Source: Clostridia bacterium (GTDB lineage: Bacteria; Bacillota; Clostridia; Lachnospirales; Lachnospiraceae). From it: DNA of 64,000 nt. Each line of letters begins with the position of its first letter. Within the stretch, counting starts at the first letter, position 1. Where the stretch lies: NCBI GenBank assembly GCA_910574475.1, contig CAJTAT010000007.1, positions 124,001 through 188,000 on the forward strand, read 5' to 3'. The position numbers and the translations under genes were made by a program. Below, in pieces: positions 52,138-60,923 of the stretch. The notes beneath the pieces were generated by a model that was given only the letters and a program-made list of their open reading frames with translations, had not been told where the DNA came from and ran no database searches.

Positions 52138-53424
52138 TTAAAATAATACAGAAGGTAAAAATTCAGACAATGCCGGCACAAAGGTTACTAGCACCAGAAC
52201 TAAAATCATTGCAGCCAGATATGCATAATAAGTCTTATAGATATTGGCTATCTTTTCTTTTGAAATTCCCATAGCCACATACAAGGCCACTCCTACAGGT
52301 GGCGTACACTGGCCGATAGCCATGTTAACAACAGCCATAATTCCAAAATGTACCGGGGAAAGTCCCAGAGACATAGCTATTGGATACATGATAGGAACAA
52401 CCACCAGAATAATAGGGGCAATATCCATAATCATTCCCAAGCACAGAAATACTGCATTGATCAATAGCATAATGACGATTTTGTTGTCGGACAGTGATAC
52501 AATGGCATTGGCGATAGCAGTAGGTACATCTTCTGCAGACAGAATCCATCCAAAAGCTGAAGCTGTGGCAATACAGAGCACTACTACGCCTGTGGTAATA
52601 GCCGATTCGTACATAATCTCTGCCACACGTTTTATGTTCAGTTCCTTATAGATAAAAAGCCCTACCAGCAGTGTATATACAGACGCGATAGCGGCAGCCT
52701 CTGTGGCAGTGAAAAAGCCGCTCATAATTCCACCCAAAATAATCACGATGGTGAGAAGCGCCCAAAAGGCTTCCTTTGTAGCATGAAGAATTTGCCTGAT
52801 ACTGCTTCTTGTATAAGTCTTCAGGTTACGCTTTTTAGCATAGACGTAGCTGATGATCATCAGGGAAAGGCCAATGAGAATACCTGGCAAAATGCCACCC
52901 AGGAAAAGCTTTCCAATCGAAATATTACAGGCAACGCCGATAAGGACCATTGGGATAGATGGCGGAATTACAATTCCAATTGCGCCGCCTGTCGCTACAA
53001 CTGAGGTAGCCATATCCTTTCCATAGCCATCTTCATCCATTGCTGGAATCAAAATGGATCCGATAGCCGCCGTATCTGCAGCAGCCGAACCAGAAATACC
53101 TGCAAAGATCATAGAAGCCAAAACGCTAGTCATGGCCAGGCCACCCTTGATGTGACCGATCAGCGAAGAGGCAAAATTAACAATTCTTCTAGAAATGCCT
53201 CCACCCTCCATAAATCCGCCAGCCATAATAAAAAATGGAACAGCCAAAAGGGAAAAGGATTCACAGGATACATACATCCTCTGTATCACAGCCACCACAT
53301 CAATGGAACTGCAGGTTAGAAGCGCCACAATAGACGCCGACATAATGCTGATGGACACAGGAACTTTCAAAACCAGGAGGACCAGAAACGTAATCAGTAA
53401 AACGGGAATAATCGCATTGCTCAT
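52138..53424 (-). CDS. dctM: TRAP transporter large permease, DctM type
   Basis: A 428-residue membrane protein with about twelve helices. Family stretches include PFFIMAGGFMEGGGISRRIV, SGSAAADTAAIGSILIPAM and NMAIGQCTPPVG. It starts inside the dctQ stop (ATGA overlap). With DctQ it forms the sodium-coupled permease. Confidence 0.94.
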   Translation of the reverse strand: MSNAIIPVLLITFLVLLVLKVPVSISIMSASIVALLTCSSIDVVAVIQRMYVSCESFSLLAVPFFIMAGGFMEGGGISRRIVNFASSLIGHIKGGLAMTSVLASMIFAGISGSAAADTAAIGSILIPAMDEDGYGKDMATSVVATGGAIGIVIPPSIPMVLIGVACNISIGKLFLGGILPGILIGLSLMIISYVYAKKRNLKTYTRSSIRQILHATKEAFWALLTIVIILGGIMSGFFTATEAAAIASVYTLLVGLFIYKELNIKRVAEIMYESAITTGVVVLCIATASAFGWILSAEDVPTAIANAIVSLSDNKIVIMLLINAVFLCLGMIMDIAPIILVVVPIMYPIAMSLGLSPVHFGIMAVVNMAIGQCTPPVGVALYVAMGISKEKIANIYKTYYAYLAAMILVLVLVTFVPALSEFLPSVLF

Positions 53425-53909
53425 TGCTCCTCCTCCTTTCTTTCAAATCCACAGATAAAATTAGATATGGAATGTAATCCTATCAACAAAAAGCTAAATG
53501 GCAGAGACAAATATGGCCACATCATCGTTACCCGGATAGTTGGCATAAGAATCATACGCTGGGCAAGAGCGAGCTTTGTGCCATAATATACAACAAAGAT
53601 TGAGATAACAACTAACAGTACATAAATCATCTGCTCAATCAGGTACCTTACAATCTTTGGAAACAGATCCACCAGCGCATCAATACAGAAATGTTGCATT
53701 TTATTCATTCCCATTGCAGCCCCCACAAAGGACGACCAGATAAACAGATAAGTTAGCATGCCCTCCGACCAGGCCAGCGGTGCTTTAAAGACGGAACGCA
53801 GTAACACCTGCAGGATGCCCAGGACAATTAACGCACTGAACATCAAGACTAAGAGTACTTTTTCAACCATTGTGACTCCATTATTAAATTTTTTAACTAT
53901 TTTTACCAT
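53421..53909 (-). CDS. dctQ: TRAP transporter small permease, DctQ type
   Basis: A 162-residue protein with four helices and the DctQ features WSEGMLTYLFIWSSFVGAA and MGMNKMQHFCIDAL. It is the first gene of the seven-gene operon dctQ-dctM-dctP-rraA-dehydrogenase-kduD-kduI. AGGAGGAGGA lies about 12 nt before the ATG, a slightly long spacing. Confidence 0.92.
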   Translation of the reverse strand: MVKIVKKFNNGVTMVEKVLLVLMFSALIVLGILQVLLRSVFKAPLAWSEGMLTYLFIWSSFVGAAMGMNKMQHFCIDALVDLFPKIVRYLIEQMIYVLLVVISIFVVYYGTKLALAQRMILMPTIRVTMMWPYLSLPFSFLLIGLHSISNFICGFERKEEEQ

Positions 53910-53962
53910 ATTTTCATCTTGTCCTCCTCCTCTTGAATCTTGTTTGTTCTACATTCCACTTG

Positions 53963-53991
53963 ATTATATTTGTTTCAAATATAAAACTTTA
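53963..53991 (-). promoter_or_regulatory. promoter of the TRAP/kdu operon
   Basis: Minus-strand TATAAT (53963-53968) with a weak TAAAGT -35 (53986-53991) 17 bp upstream. The 16-bp operator at 53972-53987 lies in the spacer, which is the classic position for a repressor. Confidence 0.6.
53972..53987. promoter_or_regulatory. KdgR-like operator 1
   Basis: GTTTCAAATATAAAAC, an imperfect palindrome. Its exact reverse complement occurs at 54152-54167. Covers the TRAP/kdu promoter spacer. Confidence 0.65.
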
Positions 53992-54001
53992 TTTATTAAT
54001 A

Positions 54002-54017
54002 GTTTTATATTTAATAC
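54002..54017. promoter_or_regulatory. KdgR-like operator 2 (weaker copy)
   Basis: GTTTTATATTTAATAC, two mismatches from the copy at 54152-54167. Confidence 0.45.
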
Positions 54018-54151
54018 ATCATCCTCCCTCCTCCTTTCATGTTTTGATTATACATCACTGTTATATTTATGTAAATTGGTAATATTGCAAATAAATTATT
54101 TTTAATTTTTGTGCAATATTTCATATTTCAATATTTTATACTGTTTTGTTC

Positions 54152-54167
54152 GTTTTATATTTGAAAC
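54152..54167. promoter_or_regulatory. KdgR-like operator 3
   Basis: GTTTTATATTTGAAAC, the exact reverse complement of 53972-53987. Confidence 0.65.
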
Positions 54168-54173
54168 TTTGTT

Positions 54174-54189
54174 GTTTTATATATGAAAT
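54174..54189. promoter_or_regulatory. KdgR-like operator 4
   Basis: GTTTTATATATGAAAT, two mismatches from operator 3 and more symmetric. It lies 18 bp upstream of the -35 box of the regulator gene, 22 bp from operator 3. Confidence 0.55.
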
Positions 54190-54206
54190 CTTTATCCTCT
54201 TTTTAC

Positions 54207-54235
54207 TTGTTTTGGAAAAACGACTCTGATATAAT
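54207..54235 (+). promoter_or_regulatory. promoter of the iclR (kdgR-like) gene
   Basis: TTGTTT (54207-54212) and TATAAT (54230-54235) with 17-bp spacing, 33 bp before the start codon. Confidence 0.75.
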
Positions 54236-54268
54236 ATTTCTTAAGAATTCAAATGGAGGATATCATTT

Positions 54269-55105
54269 ATGAGCAGTAATTACGCGCCTATTCCAATTAT
54301 CGATCGAATGTCTGTTATCTTGGACATTGTGTTAAATTCTCCAAACGGTGCAAGCGCAAGCGAGTTATTTCACAGAGAAAATATTCCAAAGACGACTTTA
54401 TACCGGCTTTTAACCTCTATGGTTCAAAACGAATTTCTCTCCTACAATTCCGACACAGGAATGTATACCATTGGATCTAAATTTACTATGACCTATGTTT
54501 CCATGGATGAGCAGACAAACCGCCTGAAAGAAACATCCATACCGCACCTAAACCAGTTGGTGGGACAAGTGCAGGAGACAGTCAAGCTATCTGTGTTGTC
54601 CGGGTGGAGCGCTTATGTAATTGCTTCTGTAGAGAGTCAGCAGCCCATACGTATCAAAATTGATACTGGCGCCACCTTTCCTCTTCATGCTGGCGCCACA
54701 GGGAAAATTTTTATGTGCGATTTCAGCAGGGCGACTCTCCAAAAGTATTACGAGATTCATGCCAACCGTTACACAAGTACAACAATTATGTCAATCGAGG
54801 AGATGGAGGCCGAGCTTGATACCGTACGTACATGCGGGTATGCTCTGGACAACGGAGAATATTTGCCTGAGATTCTTGCCATTGCAGTTCCTGTCAAAAA
54901 TCAGGCTGGAACTACGATTGCCGCCCTCAGTATTCCCTATCCTTCTCTCCACAGGGATCGGATAAATATTGAACAGGCTGCAAAGCTCTTAAATCAGACA
55001 GCTTCTGCAATTAGTCTTTCTTGTTCACCGGAAGGAACAAAAGAGAGTCCAGCAAGAGTTGTGGATAGCCTTTCTCTGAATGGGGGACAGGGGACTGAGC
55101 TTTGA
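54269..55105 (+). CDS. IclR-family regulator, KdgR-like
   Basis: A 278-residue IclR regulator: winged helix (GASASELFHRENIPKTTLYR) and effector domain (VKLSVLSGWSAYVIASVES, LHAGATGKIFMCDF, LPEILAIAVPVKNQAGTTIA). The C-terminal 25 residues past the domain are Ser/Gly-rich and not conserved. GGAGGA precedes the ATG. It lies between the divergent TRAP/kdu operon and the KDPG aldolase/KDG kinase genes, so it should repress both in response to KDG or a related keto-acid, as KdgR does in enterobacteria. Confidence 0.9.
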   Translation: MSSNYAPIPIIDRMSVILDIVLNSPNGASASELFHRENIPKTTLYRLLTSMVQNEFLSYNSDTGMYTIGSKFTMTYVSMDEQTNRLKETSIPHLNQLVGQVQETVKLSVLSGWSAYVIASVESQQPIRIKIDTGATFPLHAGATGKIFMCDFSRATLQKYYEIHANRYTSTTIMSIEEMEAELDTVRTCGYALDNGEYLPEILAIAVPVKNQAGTTIAALSIPYPSLHRDRINIEQAAKLLNQTASAISLSCSPEGTKESPARVVDSLSLNGGQGTEL

Positions 55106-55205
55106 GGAATCGTACACCCACTCGTAAACTGTCACAAAAATTTCAATAATTCTTTGGTAAAAATGCCACTTTACTTTTTAGGCATCCTCAAATATAATGG
55201 CCTTA

Positions 55206-55241
55206 ATTCCATAATTCAAAATATATTTCATATTATGGAAT
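55206..55241. promoter_or_regulatory. perfect inverted repeat before the KDPG aldolase gene
   Basis: ATTCCATAAT and ATTATGGAAT are separated by 16 bp of AT-rich DNA, 46 bp before the aldolase start. It differs from the 16-bp operators on the other side of the regulator gene, so it may be an alternate operator or an RNA hairpin. Confidence 0.5.
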
Positions 55242-55286
55242 ACAGACGTTGTATTTAATGTTTCTATTTGAACAGGAGGATGGTAT

Positions 55287-56249
55287 ATGGAGGTATTACA
55301 GAGACTTTCGAACTCAGGAATCGTACCGGTAGTTGTGATAGAAAACTGCAAGGACGCAGTGCCTACCGCCCAGGCTCTGCTGGCCGGTGGTGTGGATGTG
55401 ATGGAGATCACCTTTCGGACAGGGGCAGCAGCGGAGTCAATCAAGGCAGTAGCAGAAAATTGCCCTGATATGCTTGTGGGGGCAGGAACTGTCATTACCC
55501 TGGAGCAGTGTAAAAAAGCCGTGGAGATGGGAGCTGCATTTATTGTGTCACCCGGGTTTGACGAAAAGGTAGTAAGCTGGTGTGTCGAAAACCAGATTGC
55601 AGTTGTTCCCGGATGCGTTACGCCGGCAGAAATTACAGCAGCCCTGGCTTTGGGACTTAAAGTGGTAAAATTTTTCCCTGCTAACATTTATGGCGGATTG
55701 AGCGCCATGAAAGCCCTCTCCGCTCCTTTTGGCGATGTGAAATTCATTCCCACAGGAGGAGTCAATGAGAAAAATGTTGCAGAGTTTATCGCAGCGCCCT
55801 TTATCCATGCAGTAGGGGGAAGCTGGATCTGTACAAAGGCTGATATTACCCAGGGAAATTTTGAAAAGATTACCCAGTTGTGTAAGAAGGGAAGACAGGC
55901 TCTTTTGGGATTTGAGGTGGCACACATTGGCATCAACTGTGACGACGCCCAATGTGCAGGAGCCCTCTGCGAGAAGTTCGCACAGGCATTTGATTTCCCA
56001 ACCAAGGAGGGAAATTCCTCCAACTTCTCAACATCAGCTATCGAAGTTCTGAAATCTAACTACCTAGGCGAGAAGGGACATATTGCCATCAAGACCAATT
56101 CTATCCCCATCGCTATCGCTGAATTAGAAAAGCGTGGGTTTGCTATTGATAATGATGCCATAAAATATAAAGGCGACAGAATTATGGCTGCCTATCTGAA
56201 AGACAGCTTTGGAGGATTCGCCATTCATTTATTGCAGAAGGAGGCTTAA
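55287..56249 (+). CDS. eda: KDPG aldolase with an extra C-terminal domain
   Basis: A 320-residue protein; the usual enzyme has about 210. Residues 1-205 are a class I KDPG/KHG aldolase: Glu40 and Arg44 (MEITFRT), the Schiff-base Lys128 in VVKFFPAN, and GGVNEKNVAEFI. Residues about 213-320 form a separate domain (FEVAHIGINCDDAQCAGALC to GFAIHLLQKE) that reads like one glyoxalase/VOC module. It splits KDPG to pyruvate and glyceraldehyde 3-phosphate. AGGAGG precedes the ATG. The added domain could tune activity or bind a ligand. Confidence 0.9.
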   Translation: MEVLQRLSNSGIVPVVVIENCKDAVPTAQALLAGGVDVMEITFRTGAAAESIKAVAENCPDMLVGAGTVITLEQCKKAVEMGAAFIVSPGFDEKVVSWCVENQIAVVPGCVTPAEITAALALGLKVVKFFPANIYGGLSAMKALSAPFGDVKFIPTGGVNEKNVAEFIAAPFIHAVGGSWICTKADITQGNFEKITQLCKKGRQALLGFEVAHIGINCDDAQCAGALCEKFAQAFDFPTKEGNSSNFSTSAIEVLKSNYLGEKGHIAIKTNSIPIAIAELEKRGFAIDNDAIKYKGDRIMAAYLKDSFGGFAIHLLQKEA

Positions 56250-56252
56250 GCA

Positions 56253-57278
56253 ATGAAGTATTTAACATTTGGTGAAATTATGTTGCGCCTGCGGGCGCCA
56301 GGACAGGAACGCTTTTTCCAGACAAATATGCTGGAGGCGACTTTTGGCGGTGGGGAAGCCAATGTTGCCGTTTCCCTGGCCAACTTTGGAGAAGATGTAG
56401 GATATTTAACCGTGTTGCCAGAAAATGCCCTGGGTGATGAATGTGTACGGGAACTGCGGAAATTCGGCGTTGACACCAGGCGTATTCAGAGGGGTCCTGG
56501 CCGTATGGGCATCTATTTTCTGGAAGCAGGAGCCAACCAGCTTCCCAGCAAGGTTATTTATGACCGTTCCTATTCTTCTATTGCTCTGGCAAAGCCTGGA
56601 GACATTGACTGGGAGAAAGCTTTTTCAGGCATAAACTGGTTCCATATTACAGGGATCACTCCGGCGATTTCTGAGAGTGCCATGGAGCTTTCCCTGGAAT
56701 CTGTCAAAGAGGCGAAAAAGCGCGGAGTCTGTGTGTCACTGGATTTGAATTACCGGAAAAATCTGTGGAAGTACGGAAAGAAAGCCTCTGAGGTTATGAG
56801 GGAGATGGCCAACTTTGTAGATGTAGCTATCGCCAATGAGGAGGATGTGCAGAAATCTTTAGAGATTACAACAGATGTAGATGTGGTATCCTGCCAGTTA
56901 GATCATGACAAATACCAGGCCTTAGGCGATAAGGTACTGGCCGCTTACCCTGACATGAAAATGATTGCCATTACTTTAAGAGAGAGCCACAGCGCAGACT
57001 GGAACGGCTGGGCTGCCTGCCTCAATGATCGGGAGCATTTTTATGTGTCCAAAAAGTATGAGATTCGCGATATTGTGGACCGTGTAGGCGGCGGTGACAG
57101 TTTTGCAGGGGGGCTCATCTATGGGCTCAATCACTACGAAGACAAACAATCTGCCCTGGAATTTGCTACAGCAGCTTCCTGCCTGAAACACTCCATCAAC
57201 GGGGACTTCAACCGTGTAGGCGTATCTGATGTAGAAAAGCTCATGGGTGGCGATGGAACGGGACGCGTTCAAAGATAG
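56253..57278 (+). CDS. kdgK: 2-keto-3-deoxygluconate kinase (PfkB family)
   Basis: A 341-residue sugar kinase starting [20 protein letters not shown], with [15 protein letters not shown] and the catalytic Asp in [16 protein letters not shown]. It phosphorylates KDG to KDPG, the aldolase substrate. It is 3 bp after the aldolase gene, so they form one operon. A strong terminator follows. Confidence 0.93.
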   Translation: MKYLTFGEIMLRLRAPGQERFFQTNMLEATFGGGEANVAVSLANFGEDVGYLTVLPENALGDECVRELRKFGVDTRRIQRGPGRMGIYFLEAGANQLPSKVIYDRSYSSIALAKPGDIDWEKAFSGINWFHITGITPAISESAMELSLESVKEAKKRGVCVSLDLNYRKNLWKYGKKASEVMREMANFVDVAIANEEDVQKSLEITTDVDVVSCQLDHDKYQALGDKVLAAYPDMKMIAITLRESHSADWNGWAACLNDREHFYVSKKYEIRDIVDRVGGGDSFAGGLIYGLNHYEDKQSALEFATAASCLKHSINGDFNRVGVSDVEKLMGGDGTGRVQR

Positions 57279-57285
57279 ATATCTC

Positions 57286-57332
57286 AAAAACAGGCAGCAT
57301 CCAAACTCTTTTGAATACTGCCTGTTTTTTAT
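57286..57332. terminator. terminator after kdgK
   Basis: AAAAACAGGCAG pairs with CTGCCTGTTTTTT around a 20-nt loop; T and A runs on both sides allow it to serve the convergent glycyl radical enzyme gene too. Confidence 0.85.
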
Positions 57333-57342
57333 ATTTTTAACC

Positions 57343-59748
57343 TTATAAAGTCTGCTCTGTTCTCTCTATAATATCATCCTGGGTCTGGCGGGACAGCACA
57401 TTGAAGAAGGCGCTGTATCCTGCTACGCGGACAATCAAGTCTCTGTGATCCTCCGGGTGAATCTGGGCGTCCAGCAGAGTTTCCCGGGATACTACATTGT
57501 ACTGCACATGGTAGCCGTGGAGACGGTTAAAGAAGGTGCGGAGCAATGCAATCAATTTTGTCTTATTCTCATCCTTGGACATAAGCTGTGGCGTCACCTT
57601 CTGATTCAGCAGCACGCCACCTGTGATCTCCCTGGTATTTAGCTTGGAGACCGTCTTAAAGACAGCAGTGGGGCCGCATTTATCCATAGAATGGCTGGGA
57701 GAGCACCCCTCCGCCAGCGGTTCTCCTGCGTGACGACCGTCCGGGGTGGCCAGTGTGCCTCTTCCCTGACCTACATTCGCAGAGATAGAAGAAGTTCCAG
57801 CATAGCGGATACCGCCGATAGGACCCCGTCCAAACCGCGTATTGGGATAGTTCTTAATTTCTTCAATATATGTCTCATAGGCATCTACCACCAATTGATC
57901 TACATAGTCGTCATCATTTCCGTATTTAGGCGCTTCGTTGATAAGCATTTGACGGATGCGCTCACCTTCCTCGCCTGCAAAGTCAGACATTACTGCATCC
58001 CAAAGTTGTGCAGGCGTCAGCTTCTTTTCCTCAAATACCAGTTTCTTGACAGCCGCCATGGAGTCAGCCAGATTGGCGATTCCCACCTGAAGGCCACTGA
58101 TAAAGTCGTACACAGCTCCACCCTCTTTCAGAGTAAGGCCTCTGCCGATGCAGTCCTCACAGAGGGAAGAGCAGAGTACATCCGGTACATCTTCCTCAAG
58201 TACCATATCACAGGCATTTTCTATAATCACACTCTGGCGGGTAAATTCCTTAATAATCTTATTCCAGGCTTCCTCTACCTGTGCATAACTGGTCATATCC
58301 TTAAAGTGGCCGATACCTTCCATCAGCTTCGTCCCGGAAGCCGGATCTACACCGTCATTCAGAGCAATCAGGAAGGATTTGGGGAAATTCAAGAAGCTCA
58401 TTCCCGTACAACGGTAGCCCCATTTTCCAGGTACAGCCGTCTCCACACAACCGATAGCGCTGTAATTGTATGCATCCTCCTCCTTGACCCCACGGGCAAT
58501 AAAGGAAGGAATAATAATCTCATCATTGTTGAAGGCTGGCATACCAAAGCCCAGCTTCACTACCTCGATAGCCTCATTCATAAACTTATCATCTAGGCCT
58601 GCGTGATACCGAACAGTCAGATTGGGCTGTGGAAGCCGCGTCTGCGCCACACTGCGAAGGATCAGATAAGTCATGGGATTGACCGCATCCTTCTTATCCT
58701 TGGTCTGTCCTCCTACGGTTACATTCTGATACAGAGGAGAACCGGCGCTGAACTGTGTATGGCTCCAACTACGGATTTTATTGATGGTAAAGGTCTTCAG
58801 CCAGAGGTTCACCATCAGCTCACATGCGCTCTCTTCTGTGATAAGCCCTTTCTCCAAATCTTCTTTATAATATGGGTACAGATACTGATCCATCCGTCCA
58901 TAGGACAGGGAATGTCCGTTAGACTCGATCTGCAGTACCAGGTGAACCAGCCACATGGACTGTACAGCCTCATAGAAAGAATCCGCCTTCTCATAGGGCA
59001 CCTTATTCAAAATGCGTGCCATCTCACGCAGCTCCTGAGCACGCTTTGTCTCTGCCGTCTCAGCCTTCTCCAGAGCCAGATCTGCATACCGCTTGGCAAA
59101 GCTCTTCACTGCCTGAATAACAATTTTTATTCCTTCATAGAAGTAGTATTTTTTCAGATCCTTATAATTCGTCAAATCCAGCTTGCTTTCTGCCTCTTCG
59201 GTACGGCGTTCAAAGTCTTTCAGTCCGTATTTCATCACTGCGGCATAGTCCACTGCAATGTGAGCGTCACCAGAGGTAATATTCCCTTCAGCCTTGATGA
59301 TCCCCAGGTCATAATAAACCTTACTGGATGGAGGAAGCGCCGCCAGTCCTTTATCCTTTGTGGTATTGTGCTCCCAGAAGGGGGCAAGCTCTCTCAAAGT
59401 CTGTTTTGTCTCCTCTGTAATATAGAAGACGTCGCCATCACGTTTCTCAAACTCATCTAGCTCGTTTATCACCCAATCTATTGCATACTCCGGGAAAATC
59501 GGCGCGCTTCGATTACTGGAAGCCTGATTTCCGGCCAGAATGGAATCATCTTCAATGTAGATTGTCATATGCTCCAAAATATTTTTTAACATATAGGCCC
59601 GCTTTAATACTACAGGCTTATCTGCGTGGAGTTTGTAACTCTCTGTAGTCAGCACAGCTCTCTCTGCACATACCTGAGGCTTTGCGTCTAAAAGTTCTTC
59701 CCGAAAATGTTTCATTCTCGGTGTCAATGTTCCAAAATGTCCTGCCAT
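57343..59748 (-). CDS. glycyl radical enzyme, PflD-like
   Basis: An 801-residue glycyl radical enzyme. The C-terminal radical site is Gly777 in VRVAGYSAFF. The thiyl cysteine is Cys434 in AIGCVETAVPG, with the adjacent Glu436 found in dehydratase-type members, and an earlier His in DAHIAVDY. The whole pattern is nearest to E. coli PflD/YbiW rather than true pyruvate formate-lyase. The reaction is not known: dehydration or C-C or C-X cleavage of a small polyol-like substrate is possible. A good promoter lies upstream, and the activase gene is divergent. Confidence 0.9.
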   Translation of the reverse strand: MAGHFGTLTPRMKHFREELLDAKPQVCAERAVLTTESYKLHADKPVVLKRAYMLKNILEHMTIYIEDDSILAGNQASSNRSAPIFPEYAIDWVINELDEFEKRDGDVFYITEETKQTLRELAPFWEHNTTKDKGLAALPPSSKVYYDLGIIKAEGNITSGDAHIAVDYAAVMKYGLKDFERRTEEAESKLDLTNYKDLKKYYFYEGIKIVIQAVKSFAKRYADLALEKAETAETKRAQELREMARILNKVPYEKADSFYEAVQSMWLVHLVLQIESNGHSLSYGRMDQYLYPYYKEDLEKGLITEESACELMVNLWLKTFTINKIRSWSHTQFSAGSPLYQNVTVGGQTKDKKDAVNPMTYLILRSVAQTRLPQPNLTVRYHAGLDDKFMNEAIEVVKLGFGMPAFNNDEIIIPSFIARGVKEEDAYNYSAIGCVETAVPGKWGYRCTGMSFLNFPKSFLIALNDGVDPASGTKLMEGIGHFKDMTSYAQVEEAWNKIIKEFTRQSVIIENACDMVLEEDVPDVLCSSLCEDCIGRGLTLKEGGAVYDFISGLQVGIANLADSMAAVKKLVFEEKKLTPAQLWDAVMSDFAGEEGERIRQMLINEAPKYGNDDDYVDQLVVDAYETYIEEIKNYPNTRFGRGPIGGIRYAGTSSISANVGQGRGTLATPDGRHAGEPLAEGCSPSHSMDKCGPTAVFKTVSKLNTREITGGVLLNQKVTPQLMSKDENKTKLIALLRTFFNRLHGYHVQYNVVSRETLLDAQIHPEDHRDLIVRVAGYSAFFNVLSRQTQDDIIERTEQTL

Positions 59749-59799
59749 AGTAATACCCTCCCGTTAAGAATTATTTTTAACTTCATATATTCTAGTTTC

Positions 59800-59828
59800 A
59801 TTATAAGAAAACTTTCTAAAGAAGTCAA
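59800..59828 (-). promoter_or_regulatory. promoter of the glycyl radical enzyme gene
   Basis: Minus-strand TTGACT (59823-59828) and TATAAT (59800-59805) with 17-bp spacing, about 50 bp before the start codon. Confidence 0.8.
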
Positions 59829-59869
59829 TATATATTTCGTTCAAAACTAAAATTATTTTCGTTTTATTG

Positions 59870-59898
59870 TTTACAAAGGTTTATCCACATGTTAGAAT
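59870..59898 (+). promoter_or_regulatory. promoter of the activase gene
   Basis: TTTACA (59870-59875) and TAGAAT (59893-59898) with 17-bp spacing, about 63 bp before the start codon. Confidence 0.6.
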
Positions 59899-59960
59899 AA
59901 ACTAAGATTCCCGCAGGAAGCAGATTTTTTATTACAATTTCTTCAAAGGAGCTTTACAGT

Positions 59961-60731
59961 ATGAATGAAACAGGCCTCATTTTTAATATACAAAAATTCA
60001 GTATCAACGATGGACCCGGTATACGCTCCACCATATTTTTTGCCGGCTGTCCCTTAAGCTGCCGTTGGTGCTCCAATCCAGAATCCCAAAACTGCCATCG
60101 CAAGGCAGCCCTTGCCTCAGGAGATCCCAAGCTAGCAGGCAAAGAGTGGACCGTGGAGGAAGTTTTAAAGGAAGTGGAAAAGGATCGCTGCTTTTATGAG
60201 GAATCCGGCGGCGGTATCACTTTGTCTGGCGGAGAAGTTCTCCAGCAGCACGAATTTGCCATCTCATTGTTAAAAGAAGCCCGCCGGCGCTCCCTGCACT
60301 GCGCCGCCGAGACTACCGGCTATGCTTCCCATGATATCTTTTCTCAGTTTACTCCGCACATTGATTTACTGCTATTCGACATGAAGCACTGGGATAGGGA
60401 GATCCATCATGAAAAGACAGGGGTCTATAACGATATTATCATTGAAAATATGCGCTATGCCATAAAGCAGGGCGTTCCCGTCATTGCGCGAATTCCCGTC
60501 ATCCCCAAATTTAATGCCAGTTTAAGCGCCGCCAGGGGAATGGCTTCTCTTTTGAAAGAAATTGGCGTAACCGAAGTTCACCTGCTCCCCTTCCATCAGT
60601 TTGGAGAGAAAAAGTATGAGCAGTTGCATCTTGACTATGAAATGACGGGGGTAAAGCAGCTTCACCCGGAAGCTTTAGAGAAGTATCAGAAGGTATTTCT
60701 AGATGAAGGGTTAGAGTGTTCTTTTCGGTGA
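59961..60731 (+). CDS. glycyl radical enzyme activase (radical SAM), short form
   Basis: A 256-residue radical SAM enzyme. The [4Fe-4S] cluster ligands are Cys30, Cys34 and Cys37 (FAGCPLSCRWCSNPE); the SAM motif GGITLSGGEV follows near residue 90. Activases of PflD-like and dehydratase-type enzymes usually have a ferredoxin insert with two more clusters after the first motif, giving about 290-310 residues. Here that insert is replaced by about 25 residues with one extra cysteine (Cys45). It should form the glycyl radical on the divergently encoded enzyme. AAAGGAG precedes the ATG. Confidence 0.9.
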   Translation: MNETGLIFNIQKFSINDGPGIRSTIFFAGCPLSCRWCSNPESQNCHRKAALASGDPKLAGKEWTVEEVLKEVEKDRCFYEESGGGITLSGGEVLQQHEFAISLLKEARRRSLHCAAETTGYASHDIFSQFTPHIDLLLFDMKHWDREIHHEKTGVYNDIIIENMRYAIKQGVPVIARIPVIPKFNASLSAARGMASLLKEIGVTEVHLLPFHQFGEKKYEQLHLDYEMTGVKQLHPEALEKYQKVFLDEGLECSFR

Positions 60732-60751
60732 GGTTGCTAGATTAAAAAGAA

Positions 60752-60786
60752 AACTATGCATGAATTCATATTATTCATGCATAGTT
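60752..60786. terminator. terminator after the activase gene
   Basis: AACTATGCATGAA pairs with TTCATGCATAGTT around a 9-nt loop and is followed by CTATTTT. Confidence 0.75.
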
Positions 60787-60923
60787 CTATTTTCCAGCCA
60801 GTTTAATGCTTTTTCTTTTACTTTTGTATACCATTCATTTTCATCAGACGCCTTTTGAGCCTGTTCTATTGAATATTCAAAAATTCCTTTTATTTGTTCT
60901 GGTGCCGGTATATACCCAGCCCG
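60771..60923 (-). pseudogene. C-terminal gene remnant
   Basis: On the minus strand about 50 codons read RAGYIPAPEQIKGIFEYSIE, then WYTKVKEKALNWLENR, and stop at 60771. It looks like a real helical C-terminus but I do not recognise the family. Its upstream part is missing: the frame begins exactly at the edge of the 163-nt inverted-repeat element at 60924. Its stop lies within the terminator hairpin of the activase gene. Confidence 0.5.

Noticed and set aside
50995..55105. The IclR regulator at 44.7 kb as controller of the kdu operon
   Set aside because: The IclR gene at 54.3 kb is directly divergent from the operon and its promoter region carries the shared operators; the 44.7-kb gene has no such link.
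57691..59460. Two long plus-strand frames (301 and 285 codons)
   Set aside because: They are antisense to the glycyl radical enzyme gene, have no family resemblance, and the minus-strand protein has all expected motifs.
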